This document shows positions 18,021 to 26,391 of a DNA stretch of 64,000 nucleotides, piece by piece. A program made the translations under genes and the position numbers. The notes under the pieces were generated by a model, which did no database searches, had not been told where the DNA came from, and saw only the letters and a list, made by a program, of their open reading frames with translations. Source of the stretch: Mediterraneibacter massiliensis (GTDB taxonomy: Bacteria > Bacillota > Clostridia > Lachnospirales > Lachnospiraceae); assembly GCF_001487105.1 (NCBI RefSeq), contig NZ_LN913001.1, forward strand, positions 237,295-301,294. Direction: 5' to 3'. Numbering within the stretch: position 1 is the stretch's first letter; each line of letters starts with the position of its first letter.

Positions 18021-18721
18021 TATAAATTTAATTGACGAACTGCCTTATAGAAAAAAGGTAAAATTTATATAGAAGGTACGCAAAGAAACACTATGTCAGA
18101 ACACAGGACAGGACCCGCTTTACCTCATCCGTTCGAGTGGTTCTAAGCACAGAACATCGACGTGTCCATTGGAACACGCAGATGTACTGCGCTAAGAACC
18201 AGGCGAACTGTATTCGGAACGCTCCTGTCAATGCCCTGCTTATCTGACATAGTGTTTCTTCGCTGTCTCTTCCAATCAGAAGTTTCACTCTACTATCAGA
18301 AGGCAGATTCCTCAATTAAATTTCAGAAAAAAAGACGACCTCACGTTGCTACAGACTTCCAAACAGAAGTGTTTTTGCCTTCTGGCGGAAATGCGCAGCA
18401 GCGTGAAGTCGATTTTTTAAACAGAAACATGAACTTAAGCGGCGAAAGTGTATGCATGAAATCTGTGTTTTGCGTGAGCGAGGAATTTAGGCGCAGCCCT
18501 GACGAGCGATGCAAAATACACATTTCATGCGCCCTTTTGCCATTTGACTGCATATTTCTTTTGGATACTTCCGCAGTGTTAGCTCAATTCCGCCTCCGCT
18601 TCATTTCGCTATCGGCAGTCGCCGAATGAAAAGGAACAGATCATACCCTGTTTGCATACAAGTATGACACATGACATGATCTGTTCCTTTTCGCACTGCT
18701 TGTTGCTCCGTTAAATTTATA
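18021..18721. repeat. Left gene-less, hairpin-rich repeat unit beside the Rpn gene
   Basis: It begins with TATAAATTTAATTGAC (18021-18036) and ends with GTTAAATTTATA (18710-18721), its partial inverse. Inside are three separate long hairpins: AAGAAACACTATGTCAGA (18083-18100) with its exact complement at 18243-18260, which encloses a nested imperfect 30-bp stem (18139-18200); a 20-bp stem at 18454-18473/18511-18530; and a perfect 17-bp stem at 18628-18644/18676-18692. No frame in it looks coding. Large parts recur inverted at 19951-20260. It fits a non-autonomous (MITE-like) element. Confidence 0.75.
18478..18508 (+). repeat. Conserved 31-nt hairpin core, copy 1
   Basis: GCGAGGAATTTAGGCGCAG then CCCTGACGAGCG forms the loop of the 18454-18530 stem. 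Other copies are at 20005-20035 (minus), 20329-20359 and about 59488-59519. Confidence 0.75.
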
Positions 18722-18753
18722 TTTATTTTATTGTAGTTTATCTTCTGTTGTGT

Positions 18754-19030
18754 TAAGGTAAAACTATCTTTTTAGATGCGCATCTATAAGAAAGAGTCTT
18801 GTGTTTTTCCAAAAGCACAGTCTGATGATCTGCTCTGTACAGATCATTCTGTTTTATCCGGTTGCCGGATCGTCGATATATCCGGATCTTTATCCGGGAT
18901 ATTCACAAACATTTACCCAAAGAAACAAAATCACATATTTGTGCCGGGAAAATTTTATGTCACAGGCAATTTAGGGAAAAGTGTTGTAAACCGGCAGGCT
19001 TTTCCCTATAATGAAAGGAGAAAAGTACAG
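18754..19030 (+). promoter_or_regulatory. Conserved leader of the Rpn gene
   Basis: A 277-base stretch with small dyads (AGATGCGCATCT at about 18774, GATC...TGTACAGATC at about 18827-18845, TCCGGTTGCCGGA at about 18857-18869). Bases 18754-18871 recur at 633-739, so this leader travels with the element. No clear sigma-A promoter stands out. Confidence 0.55.
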
Positions 19031-19939
19031 ATGAAACTAAAACAAAAGCCATTGAAGGATTTGAACCTGCTGGATCGTTTTTTATTCGCGCAGGCGGCGG
19101 ACGACCCGGATACCATGCGGGATATACTGGAGATCATCTTAGGGAGAGAGGTTGTATTAAAACTGCTGCCCCAGACGGAAAAGGAACAGCGCTCCCATCC
19201 TTTAAACCGTTATGTGCGGCTGGATGTATGGGCCATGGATGAAGAGGACACGGTATATAATACAGAAGTCCAAAAAGAGAACACGGGAAATCTTCCGAAA
19301 CGGAGCCGCTTCTATCAGGCGCTGATCGACTCGAATCTGTTGGCTCCGGGGGAGGTGGGCTTTCAGAAGTTAAATCCCGTGTATATCATCCTGATCTGTC
19401 CCTTTGACCTGTTCGGATACGGATTGTACCGCTATACCTTCCGTATGCAGTGCGAGGAAGTACCGGAACTTTCGTTAAAAGATGACGCTGTCCGTATCTT
19501 CCTCAATACCCATGGAACGAATACCGAAGGGGTGTCGGAAGAACTGGTGGAACTCCTCAAATATATGGAGCACACCACAGAAGAAGTGAGCAGAACCTGC
19601 GCCAGCGAGCGAATCCATAATATCCAGAAGCGCATCCGGGCAATCAAATCCAGTGAAAAGATCGGAGTGAAGTATATGCAGGCATGGGAAGAAAAGATCA
19701 TGGAACAGAATAAGGCACGCGAGGAAGGAATACGCGAAGGCCATGTTTCCGGATTGAAAGAAGGAATCTCAAAAGGTCACGCTTCTGGATTGAAAGAGGG
19801 GATGGCGCGGGGAGAACTGAAAACACTTCAGGAATTAATAGAAAAGAAAGGCCAAAAAGGATATTCCGTTGAAGAGATAGCAGAGATGTTGGAAACAGAT
19901 ATAGAAACTGTACAGAAATTACAGAAAAATAAAATATAA
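19031..19939 (+). CDS. Rpn-family recombination-promoting nuclease (PD-(D/E)XK)
   Basis: A 302-residue protein of the Rpn/YhgA-like group, once filed as putative transposases and now known as PD-(D/E)XK DNases that raise recombination. The motif RLDVWA...TVYNTEVQK supplies Asp 65 and Glu 79-x-Gln 81. The tail (about 236-265) holds two copies of a GHxSGLKEG repeat ahead of a helix-turn-helix-like end (SVEEIAEMLETDIETVQKLQ). ATG 19031 follows GAAAGGAGAAAAG. The gene sits exactly between two inverted non-coding repeat units; its own stop codon overlaps the start of the right one. Confidence 0.85.
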   Translation: MKLKQKPLKDLNLLDRFLFAQAADDPDTMRDILEIILGREVVLKLLPQTEKEQRSHPLNRYVRLDVWAMDEEDTVYNTEVQKENTGNLPKRSRFYQALIDSNLLAPGEVGFQKLNPVYIILICPFDLFGYGLYRYTFRMQCEEVPELSLKDDAVRIFLNTHGTNTEGVSEELVELLKYMEHTTEEVSRTCASERIHNIQKRIRAIKSSEKIGVKYMQAWEEKIMEQNKAREEGIREGHVSGLKEGISKGHASGLKEGMARGELKTLQELIEKKGQKGYSVEEIAEMLETDIETVQKLQKNKI

Positions 19940-20004
19940 ATTTAACTGACAAAAGAAATATGCAGTCAAATGGCAAAAGGGCGCATGAAATGTATGTTTT
20001 GCAT

Positions 20005-20035
20005 CGCTCCTCAGGGCTTTGCCGAAATTCCTCGC
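20005..20035 (-). repeat. Conserved 31-nt hairpin core, copy 2
   Basis: On the minus strand GCGAGGAATTTCGGCAAAG then CCCTGAGGAGCG, in the loop of the perfect 19983-20059 stem. Confidence 0.75.
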
Positions 20036-20328
20036 TCACGCAAAACATACATTTCATGCATACACTTTCGCCGCTTAAGTTCATGTTTCTGTTTTAAAAA
20101 ATTGACTTCACACTGCTGCGGACTTCCAAACAGAAGTATTTATTTCCTTCTGATAGTGGAATGAAACTTCTAATTGAAAGAGACAGCAAAGAAACACTGT
20201 GTCAGATAAATGGGCCCTGCCCTGTGTTCTGACACAGTGTTTCTTTGTGTATCTTCTATAGTTTTTTCCGTTTTGAATATAAACTTGAATGCGGAAGAAC
20301 GTAAGCGCGATAACTGTATGTTGCAAAA

Positions 20329-20359
20329 GCGAGGAATTTCGGCAAAGCCCTGACGAGCG
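20329..20359 (+). repeat. Conserved 31-nt hairpin core, copy 3
   Basis: GCGAGGAATTTCGGCAAAG then CCCTGACGAGCG, in the loop of a stem whose arms (20308-20325, 20361-20378) differ from copies 1 and 2 yet stay complementary. Confidence 0.75.
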
Positions 20360-20472
20360 TTGTAATATGCAGTTATCGTGTGACCATTCTTTTGTCAGTT
20401 AAATTTATATATAATCATGCAACAAAACCATTTATATTTTACTCTAATATACAGAAAGGAAGGAGGCGGCAC

Positions 20473-20997
20473 ATGAAGAAGGAGGATGAGAAGCGGGAGT
20501 TAGCGTTGATACGAAAGGCCAAAAGAGGAGATGTAAAGGCGTTTTCAGCGTTATATGCACAGATTTATACGGAGCTATACAAATTCGCCTTGTATACGCT
20601 GAGACATCCACAGGATGCGGAAGATGCAGTGAGTGAGACGGTTATGGCAGCGTATGAGAATATAACGAAATTAAAATCCGAAACAGCATTTCGAAGCTGG
20701 ATATTTACGATACTGGCCAATCAGTGCAGAAAAAAATTCCGTGGACGGGAAAAAGGAGATGAACTGACCGAAGAACTGGCGCAGCCGGAAGCGGATCACG
20801 CACAAAATCTGGATGTACGGGCGGCGTTTGGTACATTGAATGAAGAAGAAAGAATGATCGTGTCGTTTTCTGTATTTGGCGGGTATAAAAGCAAAGAGAT
20901 CGGTGAGATACTGCAGCTTGGGTCGGCGACAGTGCGCTCAAAAAAGAACCGCGCTTTAGAAAAAATGCGATGTGTATTAGAGCAGAAAGGGGAGTAG
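20473..20997 (+). CDS. ECF-type RNA polymerase sigma factor
   Basis: A 174-residue sigma-70 family protein with region 2 (FALYTLRHPQDAEDAVSETVMAAYENI, then FRSWIFTILANQCRKKFR) and region 4 (YKSKEIGEILQLGSATVRSKKNRALEKM). ATG 20473 follows GGAAGGAGGCGGCAC; the upstream frame would run into the repeat unit. The next gene starts 2 bases after its stop and encodes a membrane-anchored protein with an exposed sensor domain, the usual arrangement for a sigma factor and its membrane regulator. Confidence 0.88.
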   Translation: MKKEDEKRELALIRKAKRGDVKAFSALYAQIYTELYKFALYTLRHPQDAEDAVSETVMAAYENITKLKSETAFRSWIFTILANQCRKKFRGREKGDELTEELAQPEADHAQNLDVRAAFGTLNEEERMIVSFSVFGGYKSKEIGEILQLGSATVRSKKNRALEKMRCVLEQKGE

Positions 20998-20999
20998 AA

Positions 21000-23081
21000 A
21001 TGGGATTGGATGAAAACATGGATGAAAACAAGGGTGCCCGAACAGAAGAACAGCGTATAACAGAGAAGATCACAGAAGATGCCAAGAAGATAGAAATCCC
21101 AGAATCTTTGCAGCCGGATGCGGTGGAGAAGATGTTGGAACAAAGTCAGAGAGGAAAGCAGCGCAGAAAGCAAAGAAGGAGAAGGGGAATTTATACAGCG
21201 GCAGCAGCAGCCTGCATTTGTTTCGCAGTCGGAACAGCTGCCGTACAAAACGGATGGATGAAGGAGACAGCGGGAAACATAACCAAGACAGACAGAACAA
21301 AACGGCAGGTCAGATCTTCCGAAGCAAGTGTGCCAACTAAGATTGCATCTGCAGATGGATATGAGGATATTTACGCATATCTGCAGGCGGAAGTAAAAGC
21401 GCAGGAAGTACAGGCGAGGCAGCAGGCAGGAGAGCTGGCAAAAAGTATGAATGAAAGTGCGGAGGCAGAGAGTGCGTCAGATGCAGGAGTACAGTCATAT
21501 GGTGTCGGGGAGACAGCGCCGGCTTCCGACGGATATACAGATACAAATGTACGTGAGATGGGAGTAGGTGAAGGGGATGTCGTAAAGACAGACGGGAAGA
21601 ACCTTTATATACAGAACGGACAGAATATACAGATCGTGAGTATTGCAGGCAAAGAGATGGAACAACTTGCCTCTATACATCTAGAGGAGGAAAAGCAGAT
21701 ATATGAATTATATATAGAGGGTGATTCTCTTCTGGTGGCGTATACAGAGACTGTGTACGAGAAGGAAGCGCAAGAAGACGAAGACAGCGGAGCAGGAGAA
21801 ATCAGCAAGGATGTGGCGTATCTTGGAGATGTATATAACTATACAGGAATCGCAGTTTATAATGTTGCTGAACCATCCAGGCCGGAACTTGTAGATACCT
21901 TTACACAGAGCGGCGTATTCTATACCATGCGGGTGAAAGACGGTTACGTGTATCTGCTGAGTCATTTTTATGCGGATCTGCCGGAAGACAGAAATGCGAT
22001 AGAAAGTTATATCCCTGAAGTACAGGGGAAAACTTTGGAAAGCAGCAGGATCTTTCTTCCACAATATCAAAGAGGAAGCCAGTACACAGTGATCTCTTCC
22101 TTTGCTGTTGCAGAACCTTCAAAGAAGACAGACAGTGCAGCGGTATTCGGAAATGCAGGACTGTACTATGTGAGCGGCGAGAATATCTATATATGTGAAG
22201 ACGATTACAGCGGCGAGGAAACGGAAGTGACCCAGACTTGTATTCGTAAGATCGGATATAAAGACGGCATGCTGGAAGCAAAAGGACAGATAAAGTTAGA
22301 TGGTATACTGCACGATTCTTTTAGCATTGATGAATATAAAGGGAACTTACGGCTGGCAACGACGGTAAGCCAGACAGGTGATCAAGCAGTCCCGCTGTTA
22401 AAGAGCAGTGTGGCAGAGGAACCGGGAACGGAGATAAAAGACAGCAATTCCCTCTACGTACTGAATGCAGATCTGGAGATAACAGGAGAGATCCATGATC
22501 TGGCAGAGGGTGAACAGATTTATTCTGCCAGATTTATAGGGGACACGGGATATTTTGTGACATACCGGCAAACGGATCCTCTTTTTTCGGCAGATCTGTC
22601 AGACCCGGCAGAACCTAAGATCATCGGAGCGCTGAAGATACCGGGATTTTCAGAATATCTGCATCCTTTTGGCGAAGGGAAGCTTTTAGGGATCGGCATG
22701 GATGTAGATGAGACAGGAACGGTGACAAATGGCGTAAAGGTTTCTATGTTTGATATTTCAGATCCTTCAGATGTAGAAGAAGTACAGAAATATATTCTGG
22801 AAGATACGTATTCTACAGATATAACCTACGATTACAGAGCAGCGCTCATAAGTGAAGAAAAGAATCTGATCGGTTTTACCGCTTATGGGCAGACACAGAT
22901 ATATTATGTTCTTTCTTATGACAATGAGAATGGTTTTACCGTGCGTTTTTCAAGAGAAATGATGAGTTACGCAGAAATCAGAGGACTTTATGTTGGAGAG
23001 ACTTTTTATCTGGTGGCGGGCAATATAGTAGAGGCGTACACCATGGATACATTTGATAAGATCGATGATATTGTGTTATAA
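21000..23081 (+). CDS. Membrane-anchored beta-propeller protein, probable regulator of the ECF sigma factor
   Basis: A 693-residue protein. An acidic, cytoplasmic N-terminal segment (about 1-50) that could bind a sigma factor is followed by a strongly basic stop (GKQRRKQRRRRG, about 50-61), one membrane helix (about 63-80) and a long extracellular part matching the secreted C-terminal beta-propeller family (Pfam 09826): VGEGDVVKTDGKNLYIQNGQ, GIAVYNVAEPSRPELVDTF, ARFIGDTGYFVTYRQTDPL. The start follows GGGGAGTAG. The anti-sigma role is inferred from gene order; the N-terminus lacks the zinc-binding HxxxCxxC of classic anti-sigma factors. Confidence 0.8.
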   Translation: MGLDENMDENKGARTEEQRITEKITEDAKKIEIPESLQPDAVEKMLEQSQRGKQRRKQRRRRGIYTAAAAACICFAVGTAAVQNGWMKETAGNITKTDRTKRQVRSSEASVPTKIASADGYEDIYAYLQAEVKAQEVQARQQAGELAKSMNESAEAESASDAGVQSYGVGETAPASDGYTDTNVREMGVGEGDVVKTDGKNLYIQNGQNIQIVSIAGKEMEQLASIHLEEEKQIYELYIEGDSLLVAYTETVYEKEAQEDEDSGAGEISKDVAYLGDVYNYTGIAVYNVAEPSRPELVDTFTQSGVFYTMRVKDGYVYLLSHFYADLPEDRNAIESYIPEVQGKTLESSRIFLPQYQRGSQYTVISSFAVAEPSKKTDSAAVFGNAGLYYVSGENIYICEDDYSGEETEVTQTCIRKIGYKDGMLEAKGQIKLDGILHDSFSIDEYKGNLRLATTVSQTGDQAVPLLKSSVAEEPGTEIKDSNSLYVLNADLEITGEIHDLAEGEQIYSARFIGDTGYFVTYRQTDPLFSADLSDPAEPKIIGALKIPGFSEYLHPFGEGKLLGIGMDVDETGTVTNGVKVSMFDISDPSDVEEVQKYILEDTYSTDITYDYRAALISEEKNLIGFTAYGQTQIYYVLSYDNENGFTVRFSREMMSYAEIRGLYVGETFYLVAGNIVEAYTMDTFDKIDDIVL

Positions 23082-23099
23082 TTGGAACTGCAATTCGGG

Positions 23100-23130
23100 G
23101 CAGGTTCTCTGGATGGGAACCTGCTTTATT
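23100..23130 (+). terminator. Terminator after the beta-propeller gene
   Basis: GCAGGTTC (23100-23107) pairs with GAACCTGC (23117-23124), followed by TTTATT. Confidence 0.75.
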
Positions 23131-23146
23131 ATGTGGAGGAATATCT

Positions 23147-23908
23147 ATGATTTTTGATACACATGCACATTATGATGATGCGCAGTTTGATGATGACAGA
23201 GAGCATATTTTAGCTTCCATGGAGGCGGCAGGTATCGGCGGGATCGTCAATGCGAGTTCGGATACAGCATCCTGGGAGAAGATCATTTCATTGACAGATA
23301 CCTATTCTTTTCTTTATGGCGCGATCGGCGTCCATCCGGATGAAGTAGGACAGTTAAATGAAGAAAATTTCTATTATATGGAAAAACTGCTGCAAAGAGA
23401 TAAAATAGTGGCTGTCGGAGAGATCGGGTTAGATTATTATTGGGACAGGGAGAGCCGCAGGCAGCAGAAATACTGGTTTATCCGTCAGCTTGAGCTTGCC
23501 AAAAGGCTGCAAAAGCCGGTCATCATACACAGCCGTGAAGCGGCGGCGGATACAATGGAGATCATGAAAGCACATGGAATGGATCTTGACGCAGTGATCC
23601 ATTGTTATTCTTATTCCCCGGAAATGGCGAAGGAATATGTAAAGATGGGATACTATATCGGGGTCGGTGGTGTCGTCACTTTTAAAAATGCAAAGAAATT
23701 AAAGCAAGTCGTACAGGAGATCCCGCTTACGTCTATCGTACTCGAGACGGACTGTCCTTATCTGGCTCCCGTACCGTATCGGGGTAAGAGAAATTCTTCC
23801 CTGTATCTTCCATATATCGCACAGGAGATTGCGGAATTAAAAGGGATCTTTGTGGAGGAAGTCATCGCACAGACCGAGAAAAACGCAAAACAACTGTACC
23901 GGTTATAA
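23147..23908 (+). CDS. TatD-family metal-dependent hydrolase/DNase
   Basis: A 253-residue TIM-barrel amidohydrolase. Metal-ligand motifs are DTHAHYD (about 3-9), GEIGLDYYW (about 90), PVIIHSREA, IHCYSY and ETDCPYLAP (about 203). Probable 3'-5' exonuclease acting on damaged DNA or a related phosphodiesterase. GTGGAGGAATATCT precedes the ATG. Followed by rsmA, a neighbourhood common in Firmicutes; the usual RNase M5 gene between them is absent. Confidence 0.92.
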   Translation: MIFDTHAHYDDAQFDDDREHILASMEAAGIGGIVNASSDTASWEKIISLTDTYSFLYGAIGVHPDEVGQLNEENFYYMEKLLQRDKIVAVGEIGLDYYWDRESRRQQKYWFIRQLELAKRLQKPVIIHSREAAADTMEIMKAHGMDLDAVIHCYSYSPEMAKEYVKMGYYIGVGGVVTFKNAKKLKQVVQEIPLTSIVLETDCPYLAPVPYRGKRNSSLYLPYIAQEIAELKGIFVEEVIAQTEKNAKQLYRL

Positions 23909-24001
23909 AAATTGTGGAAACGGCAGCAGGCACAGTGCTTTTGTACAACGCACGTAAAGGGAAGCGTTTGAATATACGGACAACAGAAAGGATCATAAAA
24001 T

Positions 24002-24898
24002 ATGAAAGAAAACAGAAAAGCTCCTACGCTGGGAGATCCGCAGAACACTATTGCGGTGCTTAAGAAATATAGTTTTGTATTTCAAAAAAAATATGGGCAG
24101 AACTTTTTGATAGATCCTCGTGTACTGGAAAAGATCATAGACTGTGCCGGTATCACAGAGGAAGATTTTGTCTTGGAGATCGGTCCGGGAATCGGGACAA
24201 TGACGCAGTATTTGGCATGCACGGCGAAAAAAGTAGCGGCGATCGAGATAGACAAGGCGCTGATACCTATTTTACAGGATACATTGTCCGGGTATGACAA
24301 TGTGACCATTATCAATGAGGATGTGCTGAAAGTAGATATTGCAGAGCTTGTGGCCAAGGAGAATGGAGGAAAGCCGATAAAAGTTGTCGCAAACCTTCCA
24401 TATTATATAACGACGCCGATTATTATGGGGCTGTTTGAGAGTCAGGTGCCGCTGAAAAGTGTTACGGTCATGGTGCAGAAAGAGGTGGCGCAGAGGATGC
24501 AGGCAGGACCTGGTACAAAGGACTACGGAGCTCTTTCTTTGGCAGTGCAGTATTATGCGAAGCCATATCTGGCGGCCAATGTTCCGCCCAATTGCTTTAT
24601 GCCTCGTCCCAAGGTGGGGTCAGCAGTCATCCGTTTGGAAAGATACGAAGAGCCGCCTGTAAAGGTAAAAGATGCCGGACTTTTGTTCCAGATCATCCGT
24701 GCTTCTTTCAATCAGAGAAGAAAGACCCTTGTCAATGGTCTGAAGAATTGTACACAGCTGTCTTTTGCGAAGGGAGAGGTGGAGCAGGCGCTTGCCCGGC
24801 TGCAGATAGACGGTAATGTGAGAGGGGAAGCCTTGACATTGGAACAATTTGCGGCGTTGGCAGATGCACTGGCGGATAGAGAAAATGGTGAAAAGTGA
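24002..24898 (+). CDS. rsmA: 16S rRNA dimethyladenosine transferase
   Basis: A 298-residue SAM-dependent methyltransferase (KsgA) that dimethylates two adjacent adenines near the 3' end of 16S rRNA during 30S assembly. Motifs: FLIDPRVLEKI, the SAM loop LEIGPGIGTMTQYL (about 59-72), and the catalytic NLPYYITTPI (about 131-140). Full family length. ATG 24002 follows AGAAAGGATC. Confidence 0.96.
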   Translation: MKENRKAPTLGDPQNTIAVLKKYSFVFQKKYGQNFLIDPRVLEKIIDCAGITEEDFVLEIGPGIGTMTQYLACTAKKVAAIEIDKALIPILQDTLSGYDNVTIINEDVLKVDIAELVAKENGGKPIKVVANLPYYITTPIIMGLFESQVPLKSVTVMVQKEVAQRMQAGPGTKDYGALSLAVQYYAKPYLAANVPPNCFMPRPKVGSAVIRLERYEEPPVKVKDAGLLFQIIRASFNQRRKTLVNGLKNCTQLSFAKGEVEQALARLQIDGNVRGEALTLEQFAALADALADRENGEK

Positions 24899-24941
24899 GG
24901 ATTTATTCGGCATAGTTCATAAATATTTAATAGACATTTGA

Positions 24942-24970
24942 TTGTATAAAATGCTGATTTTTAGTATAAT
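24942..24970 (+). promoter_or_regulatory. Probable promoter of citrate synthase
   Basis: TTGTAT (24942-24947) and a consensus TATAAT (24965-24970), 17 bases apart, in the AT-rich gap before the citrate synthase gene. Confidence 0.6.
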
Positions 24971-25011
24971 AAGCACATATGAAAACTAGAATGAGTAAGG
25001 AGGCAGGGCAT

Positions 25012-26382
25012 ATGAACAAAGATATTGACAGTATTTTTTTTGCTATTACCCCCAAGATCGAAGAACTTGCCCTTAAATGTGAAAAGAACAATGAGATCGA
25101 CAAAGAGCTATACACAAAGTATGAGGTGAAACGAGGTCTGCGTGATCTCAACGGAAAAGGTGTCCTGGCCGGTTTGACGAATATTTCGGATGTATGTGCA
25201 TCGAAGATCGTAAACGGAGTAAGCGTTCCCTGTGAAGGAAATCTCTATTACAGAGGGTATAATATCAAGGATCTGGTAAAGGGGTTTTTGGATGCGCAGC
25301 ATCCTGGTTTTGAAGAGACGGCATACCTTTTGTTATTTGGCGATCTTCCAAATAAGCAGCAGCTGGCGGAATTCCAGGAGATGATCGCACAGAGAAGGAC
25401 CCTGCCGCCGAATTTTGTGAGGGATGTCATTATGAAAGCGCCGAGCCGCGATATGATGAACAGCATCACAAGAAGTATCTTGCAATTATACTCTTATGAT
25501 AAAAAGGCAGACGATACAAGTATCCCCAACGTTTTAAGACAGTGTCTGAATCTGATAAGCCAGTTCCCCATGCTTATGGTGTATGGGTATCACGCGTATA
25601 ACTATAAACGAGGCGAAGATTTGTATATTTATGCACCTAAACCGGAGCTTTCTACAGCGGAAAATATTCTGATGATGTTAAGAGAGAACCGGAGTTATAC
25701 GAAGCTAGAGGCAAAGATCCTGGACATGGCGCTTGTACTCCATATGGATCACGGCGGTGGTAATAACTCTACGTTTACGACCCATGTGGTGACCTCCTCA
25801 GGAACAGATACGTATTCGACCATCGCTGCGGCAATGGCTTCTTTGAAGGGACCGAAACATGGCGGTGCGAACATCAAAGTTACGCAGATGTTTGAGGACA
25901 TGAAAGCGACGCTGACAGACTGGTCTGACAAGGAACAGATACGGCAGTATCTTGTAGACCTTCTGGATAAAAAAGTGTTTGACCATAAGGGACTGATCTA
26001 TGGAATGGGACACGCCGTTTATTCTATATCAGACCCGAGAGCAGACATATTCAAAAAGTTTGTAAAGCAGCTTGCAAAAGAAAAAGGACATGAAGAAGAG
26101 TATGCGTTGTATGAAACTGTGGAACATATGGCGCCGGAGATCATAGGAGAAAAGCGCAGAATGTATAAAGGTGTAAATGCCAATGTAGACTTTTACAGCG
26201 GGCTGGTATACCGCATGCTGGATCTGCCGCCGGCACTTTATACACCAATCTTTGCAACGGCTCGTATTGTCGGCTGGAGTGCACACAGACTAGAAGAACT
26301 GAAAAATGTAGATAAGATCATCCGTCCAGCTTATAAGCCGCTTGCACCGTACCGTGAGTACATAAATTTAGATGACAGGTAG
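25012..26382 (+). CDS. Citrate synthase
   Basis: A 456-residue citrate synthase that condenses acetyl-CoA and oxaloacetate. Motifs include GLRDLNGKGVLAGLTNISDV, LYYRGYNIKDLV, the catalytic-region LHMDHGGGNNSTFTT and GMGHAVYSISDPRA; the Asp/His set of the family is visible. It belongs to the long clostridial type with an N-terminal helical extension. ATG 25012 is preceded by AAGGAGGCAGGG; an earlier ATG at 24979 would lie over the promoter and has no binding site. In an anaerobe it probably feeds 2-oxoglutarate and glutamate synthesis. The next gene follows after 9 bases. Confidence 0.93.
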   Translation: MNKDIDSIFFAITPKIEELALKCEKNNEIDKELYTKYEVKRGLRDLNGKGVLAGLTNISDVCASKIVNGVSVPCEGNLYYRGYNIKDLVKGFLDAQHPGFEETAYLLLFGDLPNKQQLAEFQEMIAQRRTLPPNFVRDVIMKAPSRDMMNSITRSILQLYSYDKKADDTSIPNVLRQCLNLISQFPMLMVYGYHAYNYKRGEDLYIYAPKPELSTAENILMMLRENRSYTKLEAKILDMALVLHMDHGGGNNSTFTTHVVTSSGTDTYSTIAAAMASLKGPKHGGANIKVTQMFEDMKATLTDWSDKEQIRQYLVDLLDKKVFDHKGLIYGMGHAVYSISDPRADIFKKFVKQLAKEKGHEEEYALYETVEHMAPEIIGEKRRMYKGVNANVDFYSGLVYRMLDLPPALYTPIFATARIVGWSAHRLEELKNVDKIIRPAYKPLAPYREYINLDDR

Positions 26383-26391
26383 TGAGTAAAC

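Larger units (their letters stand above)
19935..20409. repeat. Right gene-less, hairpin-rich repeat unit beside the Rpn gene
   Basis: Bounded by TATAAATTTAACTGAC (19935-19950) and its exact inverse GTCAGTTAAATTTATA (20394-20409). Bases 19951-20111 are a close inverted copy of 18403-18563. Contains a perfect 20-bp stem (19983-20002/20040-20059), a short version of the AAAGAAACACTGTGTCAGA hairpin (about 20189-20254), and a third stem (20308-20325/20361-20378) with wobble pairs. The ends mark it as a discrete mobile-type unit. It encodes nothing evident. Confidence 0.78.

Noticed and set aside
18162..18629. 155-codon frame in the left repeat unit
   Set aside because: It runs through three long hairpins, has no ribosome binding site and no protein-like composition; the homologous right unit does not keep the frame.
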